The translations under genes and the position numbers were made by a program. From positions 1 through 6,743 of the forward strand of contig VBQB01000144.1 of assembly GCA_005887855.1 (NCBI GenBank): a DNA stretch of 6,743 nucleotides, given 5' to 3'. Below are positions 4,344 to 6,743 of the stretch, in pieces; the stretch's first letter is position 1, and each line of letters opens with the position of its first letter. Below the pieces are notes generated by a model. That model saw nothing but the letters and a program-made list of their open reading frames with translations, had not been told where the DNA came from and searched no databases. The stretch comes from Verrucomicrobiota bacterium. Lineage in GTDB: Bacteria; Verrucomicrobiota; Verrucomicrobiae; Chthoniobacterales; UBA10450.

Positions 4344-6743
4344 GGCGCCGGCTGTCCTCCTTCAAGCCCGCGTCGCTCCTGTCGCTCGAACTCTTCGTCC
4401 TCGTCGCAAGTGAACTCCGCTTTTCGCAAAATGCTGTAAACAACTGGTACGAAAAAGAGCGTGGCGAACGTGGCGAAAATCAAACCTCCAATGACCGCTC
4501 GACCGAGCGGCGCGTTCTGTTCGCCACCTTCACCGAGACCGAATGAGAACGGCAACATGCCAATGATCATGGCCAGCGCAGTCATCATGACCGGACGCAA
4601 CCGGGTGAAACCGGCGGAGAGCGCGGCATCGAGCGAATTTTTCGGCTGGTCGCCGCAACGTTCGTCGTTGGCAAAACTAACGACCAAAATGCTGTTCGCG
4701 GTGGCGACACCGATGGCCATGATCGCGCCCATGAGCGACGGCACGTTGAGCGTGGTGCCGGTAATGAAGAGCATCCAGATGATGCCGCACAACGCGCCCG
4801 GCAGCGCCATAATGATAATGAACGGATCGGTCCACGATTGGAAATTGACTACCATCACAAAATAAACGAGCACGATCGCAAACAAGATCCCCGCGCCGAT
4901 GCCGGCGAACGATTTGTTCATGTTCTCCACCTGTCCGCGCACACTGAGAAATGTGCCGCGCGGCAAATTCTTTTTCGTCTCGTCGAGAATCTTGTTCACC
5001 TGACCGGCGACGCCCCCCAAATCGCGACCTTGCACATTGGCGAGGACATCAAACACCGGTTGCACGTTGTAGTGGTTCACGATGATCGGTGACTCGCGCC
5101 GCTCGACCGTCGCCAGGTTCCCCAGCAACTCCGGGCGGGGCTGGTTGGGTGCAACCACCGGCGTGTTTTTCAAATCTTGCAGCGTGTCCATTTTGTACTG
5201 CGGCGTCTGCACTGCCACCTGGTAATTCACGCCCGTTTGAAAATTCAGCCAGAAGTTCGGCGACGTCTGGCCGCTCGAACTGAGCGAAATCAACATCGTG
5301 CGCGCGACATCATTTTGGCTAAGACCAATTTGCTGCGCGCGGGTGCGATCGACATTCACCCGCAAATCCGGACCGTGCACGACTTGGTGCACGTGCACAT
5401 CGGCCGCGCCGGGAATTTGCGCGACGCGTTGTTTGATTTGGTTCGCAATCTCGTAGCCCTTCGGGTCGCGGCCCGTGACCTGAATATCGATCGGCGCCGG
5501 AATGCCGAAATTCAAAATCTGGCTAACGATGTCCGGCGCGGCGAAGAAAAACTCCATGTCCGGAAAGTCGCGGTGCAATTTTTCTCGTAGAATGCGAACG
5601 TACTGGACGGTCGGCCGGTGCTTTGGAGCAAGCGCGACAAGAATTTCGCCGTCAGCCTCACCGATGGTGGCGTTGTCGCTGAAGGCGAGATTAATTCCGC
5701 TCGTTGGCAGACCGATGTTATCGAGCACGTTGTCTATTTCGTTGGGCGGAATCACCTGGCGAATGGCGCGGCCGACGCGATAAAAACGTTCCTCCGTCGC
5801 TTCGAGCCGTGTCCCCGCCGGTGCGCGCACATGCAACCGGATTTGTCCGGCGTCCACTACTGGAAAAAAATCACGCCCCAGAAACGGGACAACGCAAAGC
5901 GAAATAAGCACCATCGCGCCCATGGCGATAAAGACGATCTTGCGATTCCCAAGGCACCAGCGCAGTACATCGACGTAGCGGTCACGGATTTTTTCGAACC
6001 CGCGATTGAAGCTCTCGTGAATTCCGTTGAGGAACGTGCGGAGTTTTCCTGAGACTCTTCCTAAAGGTTGGCGCGTTCGCGACGCGCCCGACGGTCGGGT
6101 CCTACCATCTTTTTCGCGCTTGTTGCCGATATCTTCTTCGCTGCCATTATGCTCGCCGAGTCCGTGCGCGAGACTCGTATCGATCTCCTCGAGATGCCCG
6201 CGCATCAGAAATTTCACCATCGTCGGGACGACAGTGCGGGAGAGAAGATAGGAGGCAAACATGGCGAAGATGACCGCCATCGCCAGCGGCTGAAAAAGAA
6301 ACCTCGCCACACCACTTAGAAAAAAGATCGGCACAAAAACAATGCAGATGCACAGCGTCGAGACGAATGCTGGCACGGCGATCTGCATCGCGCCGTCGAG
6401 AATGGCGCGGATCATCGGCTTCCTCATCGCGAGATTGCGATGGATGTTTTCGATTTCAACAGTGGCGTCATCGACCAGAATGCCGACCGCCAGCGCCAGT
6501 CCACCCAGCGTCATGATGTTGATCGTTTGGCCGAGCGCGCCAAGGACGATGATCGAGCACAAGATCGACAACGGAATTGAGGTTGCGACCACGAGTGTCG
6601 AGCGCCAGTTTCCCAGGAAAAGAAGAATCATCAGCGCAGTCAGACAGGCCGCAATCACTCCTTCACGTATCACTCCGTTGATGGCCGCGCGCACGAAAAT
6701 CGATTGATCGAACAGTTGGGTCAGCTCGAGGTCCTTCGGCAGT
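4340..6743 (-). CDS. RND efflux transporter permease (AcrB-like), N-terminus outside window
   Basis: This is the inner-membrane, proton-driven pump of a tripartite efflux system. The frame is open to the window edge (first visible residues LPKDLELTQLFDQSIF), so 800 residues are seen and roughly 250-300 N-terminal residues are missing. Visible in order: TM2-6, including the proton-relay pair in GILVDDATVEIENI (the DD equals Asp407/408 of AcrB); a charged cytoplasmic linker; TM7 (IVFIAMGAMVLISLCVVPF) and GRDFFPVVDAGQI; the second porter/docking domain; TM8-12 with NFQSWTDPFIIIMALPGALCG and GFTRLRPVMMTALAMIIGMLP. The lysine equivalent to AcrB Lys940 in TM10 is alanine (GVATANSIL; codon 4697-4699). 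The linker contains a repeat-derived segment (6070-6106). The gene precedes the adaptor and overlaps it by 4 bp. The substrate cannot be told from sequence; the HAE-type sequence style argues against metal (CusA-type) export. Confidence 0.93.
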   Translation of the reverse strand, partial: LPKDLELTQLFDQSIFVRAAINGVIREGVIAACLTALMILLFLGNWRSTLVVATSIPLSILCSIIVLGALGQTINIMTLGGLALAVGILVDDATVEIENIHRNLAMRKPMIRAILDGAMQIAVPAFVSTLCICIVFVPIFFLSGVARFLFQPLAMAVIFAMFASYLLSRTVVPTMVKFLMRGHLEEIDTSLAHGLGEHNGSEEDIGNKREKDGRTRPSGASRTRQPLGRVSGKLRTFLNGIHESFNRGFEKIRDRYVDVLRWCLGNRKIVFIAMGAMVLISLCVVPFLGRDFFPVVDAGQIRLHVRAPAGTRLEATEERFYRVGRAIRQVIPPNEIDNVLDNIGLPTSGINLAFSDNATIGEADGEILVALAPKHRPTVQYVRILREKLHRDFPDMEFFFAAPDIVSQILNFGIPAPIDIQVTGRDPKGYEIANQIKQRVAQIPGAADVHVHQVVHGPDLRVNVDRTRAQQIGLSQNDVARTMLISLSSSGQTSPNFWLNFQTGVNYQVAVQTPQYKMDTLQDLKNTPVVAPNQPRPELLGNLATVERRESPIIVNHYNVQPVFDVLANVQGRDLGGVAGQVNKILDETKKNLPRGTFLSVRGQVENMNKSFAGIGAGILFAIVLVYFVMVVNFQSWTDPFIIIMALPGALCGIIWMLFITGTTLNVPSLMGAIMAIGVATANSILVVSFANDERCGDQPKNSLDAALSAGFTRLRPVMMTALAMIIGMLPFSFGLGEGGEQNAPLGRAVIGGLIFATFATLFFVPVVYSILRKAEFTCDEDEEFERQERRGLEGGQPAP
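4356..4362 (-). promoter_or_regulatory. Shine-Dalgarno site for the adaptor gene
   Basis: The minus strand reads AAGGAGG here, a near-perfect ribosome site. It ends 12 bases before the adaptor ATG (4341-4343), which is slightly long spacing. It is embedded in the permease C-terminus (codes for the EGG of GLEGGQPAP). Together with the ATGA overlap it supports ATG 4343 as the adaptor start and suggests the adaptor can be initiated independently as well as by coupling. Confidence 0.7.
6070..6106. repeat. GGTAGG-tagged double hairpin inside the permease gene
   Basis: A perfect 7-bp stem, GGCGCGT (6070-6076) / ACGCGCC (6082-6088), with a 5-base loop adjoins a second stem, CCCGA (6087-6091) / TCGGG (6095-6099), and then TCCTACC (6100-6106), which is GGTAGGA on the minus strand. 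It encodes GRTRPSGASRTRQ in the cytoplasmic linker between TM6 and TM7, without a frameshift. The layout, tag plus GC-rich stem, parallels 4245-4271. Confidence 0.55.

Noticed and set aside
5371..5400. Repeated GTGCAC hexamers in the permease gene
   Set aside because: They encode the ADVHVHQVVHGPDL stretch expected at this place in the porter domain, so protein coding explains them.

Overview
The window is a moderately GC-rich bacterial segment, dense in genes and dotted with small palindromic repeats. It carries two functional blocks: molybdenum-cofactor/formate dehydrogenase maturation genes on the left, and an RND efflux system on the right. Repeat tags of the type TGTAGCC...GGCTACA and GGTAGG-hairpins, the family flavour of the proteins and the gene layout resemble soil Verrucomicrobiota (Chthoniobacterales-like). 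This placement is an inference from memory of such genomes and was not tested; Acidobacteriota or a related group is possible.

Layout. Positions 1-291 hold no gene I can support, but they contain a strong plus-strand intrinsic terminator (106-143) and a hairpin that probably ends the mobA transcript on the minus strand (about 176-204). Next, on the minus strand, come mobA (292-852) and a MOSC-domain protein (849-1241), overlapping by ATGA. The divergent gap 1242-1494 is filled with REP-like palindromes. fdhD follows on the plus strand (1495-2337). A second REP pair (2333-2411) separates fdhD from a convergent minus-strand transporter remnant, the C-terminal half of an OFA-family (oxalate:formate antiporter-like) MFS protein (2414-3082). 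Upstream of it on the same strand are the RND periplasmic adaptor (frame 2784-4343) and the RND permease (4340-6743, 5' end outside the window), also joined by an ATGA overlap.

How the genes work together. MobA converts Mo-molybdopterin to the guanine dinucleotide form, FdhD sulfurates that cofactor for formate dehydrogenase, and MOSC proteins are sulfur/Moco-handling domains, so the left block looks like a maturation module for a molybdo- or tungsto-enzyme, probably formate dehydrogenase. The OFA-type transporter fits a formate/oxalate theme but is broken. The right block is a tripartite efflux pump lacking a visible outer-membrane channel gene.

The most notable points are: (1) a same-strand deletion (or assembly chimera) near 3105-3140 that fuses the 3' end of the adaptor gene to the middle of the MFS gene, removing the adaptor's stop codon and the first half of the transporter; (2) a MOSC gene whose conserved N-terminus extends upstream of the first usable start codon and runs into a REP cluster; (3) two head-to-head REP pairs of nearly equal size (76 and 78 bp), one of which supplies the fdhD stop codon; and (4) two GGTAGG-tagged hairpins lying in frame inside the adaptor and permease genes, where they encode linker peptide. 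I did not find a convincing wholly new defence or metabolic system here.
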